A stretch of DNA of 64,000 nucleotides from the NCBI RefSeq assembly GCF_040712315.1, contig NC_134014.1:38677634-38741633 (forward strand), in the 5' to 3' direction. The DNA is from Castanea sativa (lineage: Eukaryota > Streptophyta > Magnoliopsida > Fagales > Fagaceae). The notes under the pieces were generated by a model that was given only the letters and a program-made list of their open reading frames with translations, was not told the origin of the DNA and made no database searches. The translations under genes and the position numbers were made by a program. Positions 44,874-54,966 of this stretch are shown one piece after another. Within the stretch, counting starts at the first letter, position 1; each line of letters starts with the position of its first letter.

Positions 44874-45043
44874 CATATATAGCGTCGCTTGTGGGGCCTG
44901 AACTGACTAGTTCTTGTTTAGCACTCTTACTTGTACTACACTCATATTTACTTGTACTGCACTCATATGCCTCCTATATAAAAGCACTCATGTATATTCT
45001 TTCAGTGAGAAATACAATACTATTCAATTTAGTATTTCTAACA
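44868..45043 (+). repeat. Copia 3' LTR (176 bp)
   Basis: Matches 40602-40776 except in the first ~50 bp after TGTTAACATATATA. The last pol codon (stop at about 44873) overlaps the LTR start. Confidence 0.93.
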
Positions 45044-45048
45044 AAAAT

Positions 45049-46890
45049 GATGAGTAAGCTTGGAAGCAAAATATTTTATAGTCCTAAGTGTTTCAATCTC
45101 AGGGGTTCGTAACACAAAATAGATGTGAAAGAATTTTTAATTGGCCAAGGCATTTCTGCATATGATTCTTAAGGTTCTTTTTGTTCATTATTAGATAAAA
45201 GTAAAATCTAAATGCATTTGGTAACGGAACCTTTCCAGCCCATGAATTTGTTTTGGTTATAACTTATAAGATTGGAAAATCCAACCTTTTGTACTTTTTG
45301 CCTACCTGATAAGACTTTAGTGCAATGCATATCAGCATATGCTCCTACCTGATAATTACCATTGTCCCCCACCACACCCCTCCGGCGCACTTTTTTATTT
45401 TTAGATAAACACTTAGGCCTGCTTAGTAGACTTGTTTAAATACATATTTTTAGTTTTTAAATAATATTACACGTATTTTTATATACTTTTTACTTATATG
45501 TATTTCTACACATATTTTTAAACAACAAAACACATGTTTTCAAACATATGTACCAAACACCCCCTTAATCTAACATGTTAATGAAAAAAAAAATAGTTTC
45601 TATTATTGTAAGATGGCCATTTAAATCCAACCCGTCACAAATGAGACAAGTTTTACCCCGCCGAAGTAGCTTTGGGGCGAGGGGGAGCGTTGGATAACCT
45701 ACCCCATGTAAGGAAAATAATGGGCTTGTGGGCCTGGCTGACTTGGCTAAAGAAATTTTGGGGTCTTTTGGTCTAGTGTAACACGGTGGGTTTTTTAGCC
45801 CTTTTTTGTGTGATAGATGTAGGCCCAAAAGTCTTTAAGTGGAGTGAAGAGAATGTTCTCAACCCGTTTAGTGGATTAATTTTGTTGAGCCCATTTTCTA
45901 TTTAATCATTTTTACCCAACAAGATTGGGCCATGTGACAAGTGTAAAACGGAAAAAATAATCCTTTGAACAGTTATCTAACAAATGCAAATCGTTTTCAA
46001 AAAAAAAAAAAAACAAATGCAAATCGTGTAAGACCAAGTATTTATTTAAAACCAAATATTATAATAGACTATAAAATAAAAAGAATAAAAATATCTCTAT
46101 ATAAGTTTCTTGAAGCTTTTAATAACTAAATTTTTATCCTATTTAAATTTTTTTAAAGCTTAGGTAATAGAGCTTTATTTAAAGTAAATTGTGTTAATGT
46201 AGTTCTAATGAGTCACGTGGAAAAATTATGTTGCACAACTTATTATACTTGCATTTAGTTAGATCACTCACATCATTGATGTGTATAATAGAAAAATGCA
46301 TAAAATTTACACATTTTTGTCTAACAAAGACCCACATTAGTAAGTATATAATTATATAAATTTACAAAATTTTCATAATAACTATGTAAATTTACACTAA
46401 CACTATTTATTTTGCGTTTATTTATTTATTTATTTTTCATATATCCCAACAATGAAATAAGATGGTGGATGGTGGTTGTTATGTGTGAATAAAGATAAAC
46501 AAATAAAAAATCAAGAAAATTTGATATTTTAATTAAATGTAGTGTAAAATATATAATCTAATGTAGGGTGTTTTGAAAAATAAATATGTAAAATAAAAAA
46601 AATAGGTTCATGCTAAAATAGATATAAATTTTTGCATGAGCTTATGTGAATGCTCTTATATACGTAGTGCAAGTATGCAAACCTAAATTTTATTACTAAA
46701 TCAATCTTATAGTATATTATCCAGACATACAAATTAAATAATGAAATTTCTTGAAATTATTAGTGCTATAATTTTAATCAGAGTTGTAATTTTACACTTT
46801 TTAAAACTTTGGTAATAGAGTTTCATTTATAGCAACTATGTTATTTTTTTTTTAATGTACTTATAGTTCATAAAATAACATAAGGATAAA

Positions 46891-46936
<46 letters not shown>

Positions 46937-47197
46937 GTATATCCAATTAGCATTTAGCACAACCTCAGCATGTAGTAGGACACAACTTTTATTATATAAT
47001 AACTTATATGATTTGGATATGAATGTATAAAATATGTAATTTTATTGTGAATATTTAATTGACAATAACGACATGATTATATAATTTCACAAGTCTCATA
47101 CAATGAACTAAAGGCTTTATAATTTTACATGCAATATTTGTTTTTTTATTTTGTGTATAGATGGGTTTCGGTATGATTTATGTAATTTTATATATCA
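45049..47197. other. Intergenic AT-rich DNA
   Basis: Contains the MITE at 45416-45568 and a (GA)n tract at about 46894-46937. No gene recognised. Confidence 0.5.
45416..45568 (+). mobile_element. hAT-like foldback MITE, copy 3
   Basis: Begins AGGCCTGCTTAGTAGACTTG and ends CATATGTACCAAACACCCCC. The interior AATAATATTACACGTATTTTTATATAC matches the copies at 7200 and 39191. Terminal repeats are eroded at the left. Confidence 0.5.
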
Positions 47198-47696
47198 ATG
47201 AGCGGAGCTGGGATGTCCCCCTAGCTTTTTAAAATTCCATCTAATAGTACTACTAAAACTAAAGACTATCACTAATTACCTGAAAATACACTTCTTGGCC
47301 CCCTGGTCTAATAACTCTTCTCTTAAAATTCATTTGGGCCTCCAGCCTCCTCAAATATTAGAGCTGGTTTTTTTTTTTTTAAATGATACAGATAACTCAA
47401 GAAAATAGCCCATTCATAGCTGATAAGCCCTCCAATTCCAAATAGAGATAAACAACCATACACAAATCCCATATTAACAACATTATCAACTAAAAAAGAA
47501 AACTATATAAAAAAATAAAAAAAAACTTTAATATCTACGGTCTATTGAAAACCCCAGATTTGAATAGGAAAAAAAAATCCATTGCGCTTCCAGCCTTCAC
47601 TAGACGGCTGATGTTGGCTACTCCCTCCATATCAATCATCAATTTGTCGTATCTCTCTCTATTTTTATGTTTGAGTTTAACTTGTTCATCTGAACT

Positions 47697-47805
47697 ACAT
47701 AAGGTGGTGTTTAGGAGAGGAGTTTGAGTTATGTTATTTGGGTGTTTTTGATATACGTATGGGTGGAAAAAAGTGTGTGAAAATGTATGTAAGATTGGTT
47801 TAAGC
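47697..47805 (-). mobile_element. hAT-like foldback MITE, copy 4 (partial, reverse)
   Basis: In reverse complement it resembles 7200-7333: AGGTGGTGTTTAGGAGAGG corresponds to the CCAAACACCTTC end, and the GGGTGTTTTTGATATACGTATGGGTG-like part to the CACCCACACGCATATCAAAAAC stretch. One end is not recognisable. Confidence 0.5.
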
Positions 47806-48172
47806 ACAAAATTAGTTTTTTCTAACTTGCATTGCTAATATTATATTATATTATTTTGCTTTTAGTTTCGATATTAGTGCTACTGTTTTGATTTAGAAAA
47901 ATTAATTAAATAAACATTAAATAGTGCTATCTGTTTTGTAGACTGAAGTAGTGTATATGTTTTGTAATTGGGTATGTATTTTTTTTTTTTTTAGAGCTTG
48001 CACTTTTGTTTTATATTTAGTTTTGAATCTTCATCACAAGGGTTTTATTTTATAATATGTATTGTTTATTTGATATTTATATATGATAATAAGGGTTTGA
48101 GTATTTATATTAAGTTATTGTTAAATATAATTTTTTTTGTTAATAGAAGTGAAAGAAGTGAGGTTTGAATCA

Positions 48173-48302
48173 GAGAGAGTTTGAAACTTGAGATTATATT
48201 TTAGTTTGAGGCTTAGCCCCCCCTGAAAATAATTCATAGAGAGAGTTTGAAACTTGGGATTATATTTAAGTTTGAGGCTTAGCCCCCCTGAAAATAATTC
48301 AT
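48173..48302. repeat. 66-bp direct duplication
   Basis: GAGAGAGTTTGAAACTTG through GCTTAGCCCCCC and CTGAAAATAATTCAT occurs twice in tandem (from about 48173 and 48239), nearly identical, with one C fewer in the second copy. It lies next to the right terminus of the hAT-like element. Confidence 0.85.
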
Positions 48303-48788
48303 GGCTCCGCCAATGTATATACAGTAGTTTATACTTTATAGTGACTCTTTGAGAATGTGAATTGGGACAGTTTAAAGTTTTCATAATTTTAATTAAATAT
48401 TTTGGGTTTTTATCTAAAACCACTCCATACTATATAAGGTTACGTAACCACTTGATTTTGAAGACCTTACTTTATAAATAAAATAAATGTAGTTTATGAT
48501 GATAAAGCCCACGGGAAGTTGATAATTTGGTTCTCTGGATGTGAAATTGGGCTGGAGTCACGGGCACAATACAAGTTCTAACATCTGCAAAAAGCAAAAT
48601 GCTGGACATGTTCTGCCAAGTTGGACTTACCTTGCATGGACCTCCAAAATGCAACCAAGGTCTCGGATGGTAATTTATATGGGGTTTTTTTTTTTTTTTT
48701 TTGGGGAGCAAAGTTGGTGAATTCTAATTTATTTATTGATTAGAAGAGAAATATGCAATGTATTAAGTTATTACAGGACTGGACACCA

Positions 48789-49579
48789 AGGACGAATCCA
48801 GGATTTTAAGCTAGTGGAGTCGGAGTATAAAAAAAAAAAAAAAAAAACTCCAAATAGATATACATATAGTATTAAAAAAATTATAAATACTTAAAATCAT
48901 TGTTTTTAAATACATTAAGATGCAATCATTTACCAATAAAGACAAAACAAAACAATACTAGGCTAGTTAGGATTTTTTTTTTTTTGTGGTAAAAGTTAGA
49001 GCATCACGGTGGTGGTGTTAAAAATTTTAGTTTTTAGCATCTCAAAAAACTACTTTATTTATTTTACTACCTCACTTTACGATACACACAATATCAAATA
49101 TTCTATTTTTTTATCACTTCATTTAAAATCATATAAACAACTCATTAAAATAATAAAGGAAGCAATAAAATTTGAGTATTTTTAATTAAAGGAAGATATA
49201 TAATCTTAATAAAATATTTTATTTTATTTTTAACAACTTACTACAGTCAACTGGTATTTATGCCAGTTTAATGTAGTTGCAAAAAATTTAGGTTTAGCTT
49301 TAGTTTCTCCAATAGCAAATGATTTTTTGGTTCTTTGGTGGTAAAATAATTTTTTTTTTTGCTAAAATACAATCACTGTAGTGAATATTTTTATTGTTTT
49401 TGTTGAGTTTTTGGGATGGATAGTTGCTATTTGGGTAAGGCTAGTTAGACTTATCAAAGAGAAGGGAGACCTAAGGTTTTGGAAGGGAGACCAACTACAA
49501 AAATGAAATATATTATAACTAAAAAAAAAAAAATTGGAGCCAGGAGGGCCCAAGCCCCATTGAGGGTCCATCTCTACTA
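48789..49579. mobile_element. Possible transposon flanked by GACACCA
   Basis: GACACCA occurs at 48782-48788 and 49580-49586. The left end reads AGGACGAATCCAGG and the right end, reversed, TAGTAGAGATGGACCC. Termini of the type 'GTGGATCCAGG' are common in plant hAT-like elements. The interior is AT-rich with poly-A/T and no transposase; a GAGCATCACGGTGG start at about 49001 suggests another eroded MITE inside. Confidence 0.35.
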
Positions 49580-49665
49580 GACACCACACTTTAGCACGTG
49601 ACATCGTATGCTCAAAGCACAAACTACTTTTTTTTTTTTGAGTAACAACATTGTGATGCATTCAA

Positions 49666-50886
49666 TTACGAAATACCAACTAAATCAGCACGGTAAGAAG
49701 ACAGTACATCATATGGAACATCTTCCATCCATATTACACAATTTGTAAAATTATCTGCTAACTGAGTCAAATTGTGAGCAACTATGTTGCCCTCTCTCTT
49801 AGTATGAGAGTAGGACAATTTAGAGAAACCTGAAGATAAAGCTAAGGAGTCTTGTATCAACAAGCCAAACAAGGCTAGTCCAATATTCTTAGATTTCAAT
49901 GCCGTCATCACCAGTAAAGAGTCGCCCTCCACCACAGCATCCGATATGTCCATCTCTCTGGCAAACTCCAGGGCTTTGTTGGCAACCAAGGCTTCAATCT
50001 CTATTGGCTGGAGTAGCTGGGGAACCTGAGTAGCCATGGAAGCAATAACAAGTCCCTCCTTGTCGCGTATGATAACACCCAAACCAGAGCATTTGTCTTC
50101 GGCAAAAATGGCTCCGTCGAAATTAATTTAAAACGTTTCCTGATAAGGTGGTTTCCACCGTGCTCTTCTCACCAGTCTACTAGGAATTGGTGCATTTTTC
50201 AGTGCTTTATGTTCCACATAACTGTCATGAGCCCATTGAGAGAGTTGGTTTAGGGGGCGATGGGCTTGCTGGGATCGCACCTGATTTCTTTGGTGCCAAA
50301 TGGACCAAATAGTGAAGGCAAACAATACCAAGTTCCTTTGATGTTTGCAAATCCAGTCTAGGAGCTCACTGAAACTTGAGAAGCTCCATTGGTTCCGAAA
50401 GCTCCATATGTTATTCATTCCGTAAACTTCATCCAGCTCTTTGCAGCTTGACAACGCATGCAAAACGTCTTCATTTTCTTCCTTGCATCAATCACAACAC
50501 TGCTCTGTAACAATTGTTCACTAGAATAGGTTACACTTAGAGGGGAGAGAGTTACGGCATGCCCTCCAAATTAGATTTCTGACTTTATTTGAGCATTCAA
50601 GAGCCTAAATCTTGTTCCAAAGCCCTTTCTCATGGACTTGATTCACAACCACCTGAAAACCAACTTCATCTTCCTTCAGGAACTGGTAGCCCGTTTTGCA
50701 ACTATACCTCCCATCATGCTCCCATAGCCAGTACAGAGAGTCTTCTGTATCTTTTCTAGCCAACGGAATATTTTTTATTTCTTCAGCTTCTTGTGGTGCA
50801 AAAATTCCATCTATCATCGCAACGTTCCACGTTCTAGTTTCCTCATCAAATAGGTAATTCACTGTAGCTTCTTCCATTGTTACCAC
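49666..50886 (-). pseudogene. LINE ORF2, C-terminal part with RNase H
   Basis: Frames at 50605-50886, 50128-50463 and 49666-50082 give the zinc-binding-domain region (DGRYSCKTGYQFLKE), a linker (NLVLFAFTIWSIWHQRNQVR) and a plant-type RNase H (GVIIRDKEGLVIAS, EALVANKALEFA, VEGDSLLVM, KREGNIVAHNL). Stops and shifts separate them, so it is non-functional. It ends near the poly(A) tract. Confidence 0.85.
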
Positions 50887-51582
50887 TGTAAGTGCACAAT
50901 TTCACCTGGACCCAAAGACAATCACGGGCTCAGGCCCAATGAGCCTTAAACAATAAAATTTGTAGAGTGTGGGCTTAGAACTTAGGTTAGAAGTAATGGG
51001 AGCTTAACAACAGGCTTTTGTAAATAAACACAAGTAAATAACGAACGACAATGACAAATGGATCTCCTCGGACTTAAGCCGAGGACTACTTCTTTGTTAT
51101 TTCTCTTTCTTCCTTTAAGATTACAATTTCTTAATTTCTTTCTTAGTTTTTCTGATCCCCCCTTTTCTTTGGCCTTTACCCCCCTTTTATACTTCCTTCC
51201 CTGATACATTTTGAACAGTGACTAGAAGTTTCCACCTCACTGTTCAGGGGTCACCTCCCCATTAATGCGGCTAGGGAGGTAGGTGCAGAGCCTTTAATGC
51301 GGAGGTGGCAGCCTTTACTCTTGATATTTTCTTTAATACTGATGCATCTAGAAGATTCAGGATGTCCCCTTTTAACCACTGGTCTTTCCAGAGTTGTGCT
51401 TTGACCTTCATAATGAAACTTTGAATTCTCTAGGGCTTGTCCGAGGAGAAACTCGTCCTCGGCTGTATCCTCGGACCCTCGGCGTATGGGCCAACTCATA
51501 GACTTTAATCCTGGAGCAGGTCGGCCCTCCATGTTACAGCCCAAAGGCCCATATGCCCATTTGGGTCCTTTTACTCCCCACA
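50887..51582 (+). mobile_element. Solo LTR 2 (696 bp) nested in the LINE, TSD ACCAC
   Basis: Begins TGTAAGTGCACA, ends CTCCCCACA, flanked by ACCAC at 50882-50886 and 51583-51587. It shares order and motifs with solo LTR 1, including the core at 51242-51271 and CCTCCTCGGAC/AAGCCGAGGA-type motifs. TATA-like CTTTTATAC is near 51184. It splits the LINE reading frame, so it is younger than the LINE. Confidence 0.92.
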
Positions 51583-51587
51583 ACCAC

Positions 51588-52872
51588 CATTGGGGATAGT
51601 ACCTTAGTTGGGTGTTTTCAAGGCAGCCAATGGTGTTGCCAAATTTTTATTGACTTTCCATTCCCCACCCTCCAACAAGCACCTTCTAGGATAACATCAC
51701 ATCCTTGTAGTATACTCTTCCAAGCATAGGACCCCGAACTTGATTCCTTAGCTTCTAAAATAGAGTGATTAGGGAAGAACTTTGCCTTGAAAACTTTGTA
51801 GAAGAGGGTTTCCTTATTGTTCAAGAGCCACCAAGCTTGTTTCGCCAAAACGGCGCCATTAAAGAGAGCCAAGTCTCGAAAACCCATACCACCTACCATT
51901 TTGGATTTAGTCAATTCACTCCATCGGATCCAATGAATTTTCCTTCTATTTCTCCTTTGCCCCCACCAAAACTTCTTTATCATCACCTTAATGTCATCAC
52001 AAAGTCCCAATGGTAATTTAAAGCACCCCATGACATAAGTAGGGATAGCTTGGATTACGGATTTGATTAAGACCTCTCACCCGGCTTGAGATAGCAATTT
52101 ACCCTCCCACCCTTGGAGTGTTCTCCAAATCCTCTCTTTTACATAATTGAAACTAGCATTTTTTCCCCTACCTACAAAGGAGGGAAGACCCAAATATTTC
52201 TCATAAGACTTCACTTCTTGAACTTGGAAGAGATTCTTTATGCTTGATTTTGCTTCATCCGTGGTGGATTTGCAGATTGCGGTCTTATCTTTGTTTATTT
52301 TTTGCCTTGACCAAGATTCATATTCCACCAACAACTTCAACACATTATTGCAATCCTTAAAGATTAACCTACAGAAAAGCAAGCCATCATCTGCAAAAAA
52401 CAAGTGGGTTAGTTTAGGGCCTTGTTTACACAAGGAAAAGCCCTTAATATCCCCACTCCTCGTCGAGTGCTTAATGAGAGCATGAAGGCCTTCCGTACAT
52501 AAAAGGAAAAGGAAAGGAGATATGGGGTCTCCTTGTCTAATTCCTCTTTTATGGTGGATCATTCCAATTGGCTCCCCATTCACTATGATAGAGTACGATA
52601 CCGTTTTCACACAACTCATCATAAGAGCGACCCATCTAGCACAAAAACCCATTTTCTCCATGAGCTTCTCCAAATACACCCATTCCACCTGATCGTAGGC
52701 TTTACTCATGTCTAATTTAATAGCCATAAAACCATGTTTTCCTGAATTATGTTGCTTCATATGATGAAGGGTCTCAAATGCAACCATAATATTGTCTGAA
52801 ATAAGTCTTTCCTTAGCAAAAGCAGATTGATGTTCAGTAATTAGGGAAGGTAAAAATTTCTTCAACCTGTTT
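51588..52872 (-). pseudogene. LINE ORF2, reverse transcriptase part
   Basis: 52077-52865 contains EHQSAFAKERLISDNIMVAFE, LDMSKAYDQVEW, GIRQGDPISPFLF, the catalytic FADDGLLFC and KYLGLPSFVGR, i.e. the core of an L1-clade RT. 51618-52031 continues with [18 protein letters not shown] and [13 protein letters not shown] stop divides the two frames. The RT N-terminus and endonuclease are absent. Confidence 0.92.
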
Positions 52873-53309
52873 GCACAAATTACTTAATTGCTCATAAAGA
52901 ATAAAAACTTTAGTAGTTAATATTGACATGCAACAGAGTTTAATGTAGCCATGTAGGTCATTTATGTCGGTGTTATGAAATAGGAAGAAAGTAAATAATA
53001 GTTTTGACTTTGTCAAATTCAACCCACAATTTATCTAACTTTGTTTTTGTGTTGGATTTGTAGGTATCATAATTTAGTTGTTGATGCTTGATTAAATGAA
53101 CCCTTAAAACTAAAGAGACCAAAGTACAAGACAAATAGTTCCTTTCATAATACATCCCCCCAAATTGTCTAAATGTAACTTTAATGGGGTTCTATTGCCG
53201 AGTGAGTTTCCTGATGCTGTTGTTAAAGTTCTTGGTTTTAGAGCCTAGCTAGCTAAACTAGTGTGTGGTTTAGATTTTTTTTTTCAATATTATACGGTAG
53301 ATTTTATAA

Positions 53310-54777
53310 GGGCATTCCCATTGTTAATTGTAAATGCTATATGTAGGAAAAATTTAGCATAAAGGCACAAAAAGAGTCCAACAGCTGAACTTGTAAAATC
53401 TTACAATGACAAATTTTTTTTGCAATTGTTTAGTATGGCACTGTAGCACTTTAATATATTTATAATATATTTTAATTGATAAAGTGGAAGGGAGATAGGG
53501 GAGAAGAAATAGAGACAGAGTTGTATTGGAATATATTATATTATTTTTGTGGGTAATATATTATATTTTAATGAGTAGAATAGAAAAATAAAAGTTGGGA
53601 TCGTGGTAAGATCATACGTAGGATCGTATGAAATCCTACCGATCATACGTAGGATCGTATGGACCAAAAACACAAATTTTGGTTTTTTTTTTATGGGATA
53701 AATTTTTTTTGTTTTGATGAAACTTTAAGGGTTTTTTTTTTTTTTCATGTTGTGATGGTATGAATTTTTATTTTATTTTATAAAATTATGTTAACCTAAG
53801 CAAATGTTTTATAGTTTCTAGTTCACTTGTAATCAAAATGAAAGAATACTTCATCATATTTAAATGAAGAATTTGATATTGGCTTTACTGCCCTTTAAGC
53901 TATAATGTTGTTAAATTTGCTTGATCAATATACTAATTTGTGTTCTAATATTACTAAAATATGTTTTTATATATAATTTTATCAACTATGCTTGTATTTG
54001 TATATTGATTGAATGATTTTTTTGAGTATGCTCTTTAATTGTTGCTAAGTGGTATAACTTGAATAGTTGAGTGTGAAATTGCATCTTGAAGTTTTTTGTA
54101 GCTCTAGTATACAAATATATAATGTCTACATGAATGATGAAATGGATGATGATGATTAGGAATTTAGGACGGTGGTTATAAGAACCTTAGAATGAGAATA
54201 ATTAAATGTTTACTTCACCTTAATATTTATCTTACTTTTGGATTTCATATTGTAGATAGCTAGTTTCCATTTGCTAACTTATTTTGGATTTCAAATTTGG
54301 AACTTAGAACTTGGAAAATATTTTCCATATGTTTTGATAAATATGTTGGTATTTGGTTGCTAATTAAACATGTATTGAACTTTTTAGATACATTGGGTCA
54401 AAACTTAAATATATTTGTTTCGTTAATATAGACTCAGCGATTTATGATATAACGATGTATGACATGCAAATTACATCATATGATGCAAATCTAAGGTTTT
54501 TTATGGATGAATTTATAATTTACGTGATTATTTAACATATAACGTCATTATTAATGTGTTTTTTGTTTTAAATTTGAAAAAATGTAAGATCTTACGATTC
54601 ACGATCCGATCCTATGATCTACGATCCCATCTACCTTTAACGATCCTACATAGGATCCCGATTTTGACAACCTTAGTTGAGATGTTGTGTGTATTGTAAA
54701 ATGGTATGTATAATTGATAAAATAGTTTTTTGAGATAGTAAAATAGGATAGAATGATATTTTTCATTGTGAATGCTC
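53310..54777. mobile_element. PIF/Harbinger-like element with TAA duplication (1468 bp)
   Basis: The left end GGGCATTCCCATTG and the inverted right end GAGCATTCACAATG match at 11 of 14 positions. TAA flanks both sides (53307-53309, 54778-54780). No transposase frame. Near each end lies a block rich in GATC/ACGATCC repeats (about 53594-53662 and 54586-54660), in opposite orientation, which may be the ends of an inner nested element. Confidence 0.6.
53594..54680. repeat. Inverted GATC/CGATCCTA-rich blocks, possible nested element
   Basis: A 21-bp sequence at 53610-53630 recurs exactly at 53641-53661; each is itself a partial palindrome (CATACG...CGTATG). The block at 54586-54660 reads ACGATCCGATCCTATGATC and similar, inverse to the left block. 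Likely the subterminal repeats of a separate DNA transposon. Confidence 0.5.
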
Positions 54778-54780
54778 TAA

Positions 54781-54922
54781 ACATAAAGTCAAATTTGTTT
54801 TGCTAAGATGAAATTTCCTTTTCTCCCTCCAAATTTGACTATGTTCTTAAATCATCACAAACTTCTTCAGGCAAATGTATCATCCAAATTATGGTAATTA
54901 CACTTTAGTTAAACTTACAAGT

Positions 54923-54966
<44 letters not shown>

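Larger units (their letters stand above)
40602..45043 (+). mobile_element. Short-LTR Ty1/Copia element, decayed, TSD AAAAT
   Basis: LTRs of 175 bp (40602-40776) and 176 bp (44868-45043), both TGTTAACATATATA...TTTCTAACA, are flanked by AAAAT at 40597-40601 and 45044-45048. A primer-binding site follows the first LTR. Internal remnants in order: leader with CACGCGCC-rich block, zinc knuckle, protease, GAG-pre-integrase, degraded integrase, RT and RNase H. Only about 650 bp separate the primer site from the zinc knuckle, so most of gag is missing. Dozens of frameshifts make it inactive. Confidence 0.95.
47198..48316. mobile_element. Possible hAT-like element (about 1.1 kb)
   Basis: The left end (CAATGAGCGGAGCTGGGATG) and right end (ATTCATGGCTCCGCCAATG) are imperfect inverted repeats around AGCGGAGC/GGCGGAGCC, a common hAT-type terminus in plants. 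TATATA flanks both sides. The interior holds no transposase. It includes a 66-bp duplication and encloses MITE copy 4. Confidence 0.4.
49629..52872 (-). mobile_element. L1-type LINE, 5'-truncated, poly(A) tailed
   Basis: The - strand runs from the middle of the RT to an RNase H domain and ends in a poly(A) tract (T run at about 49628-49640). The 5' part of ORF2 (endonuclease, RT start) is missing. GCACAAACTACT at 49617-49628 and GCACAAATTACT at 52873-52884 (11 of 12 identical) could be the target duplication, though LINE-like coding may extend a few codons into the right copy. A solo LTR at 50887-51582 interrupts it. Confidence 0.88.
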
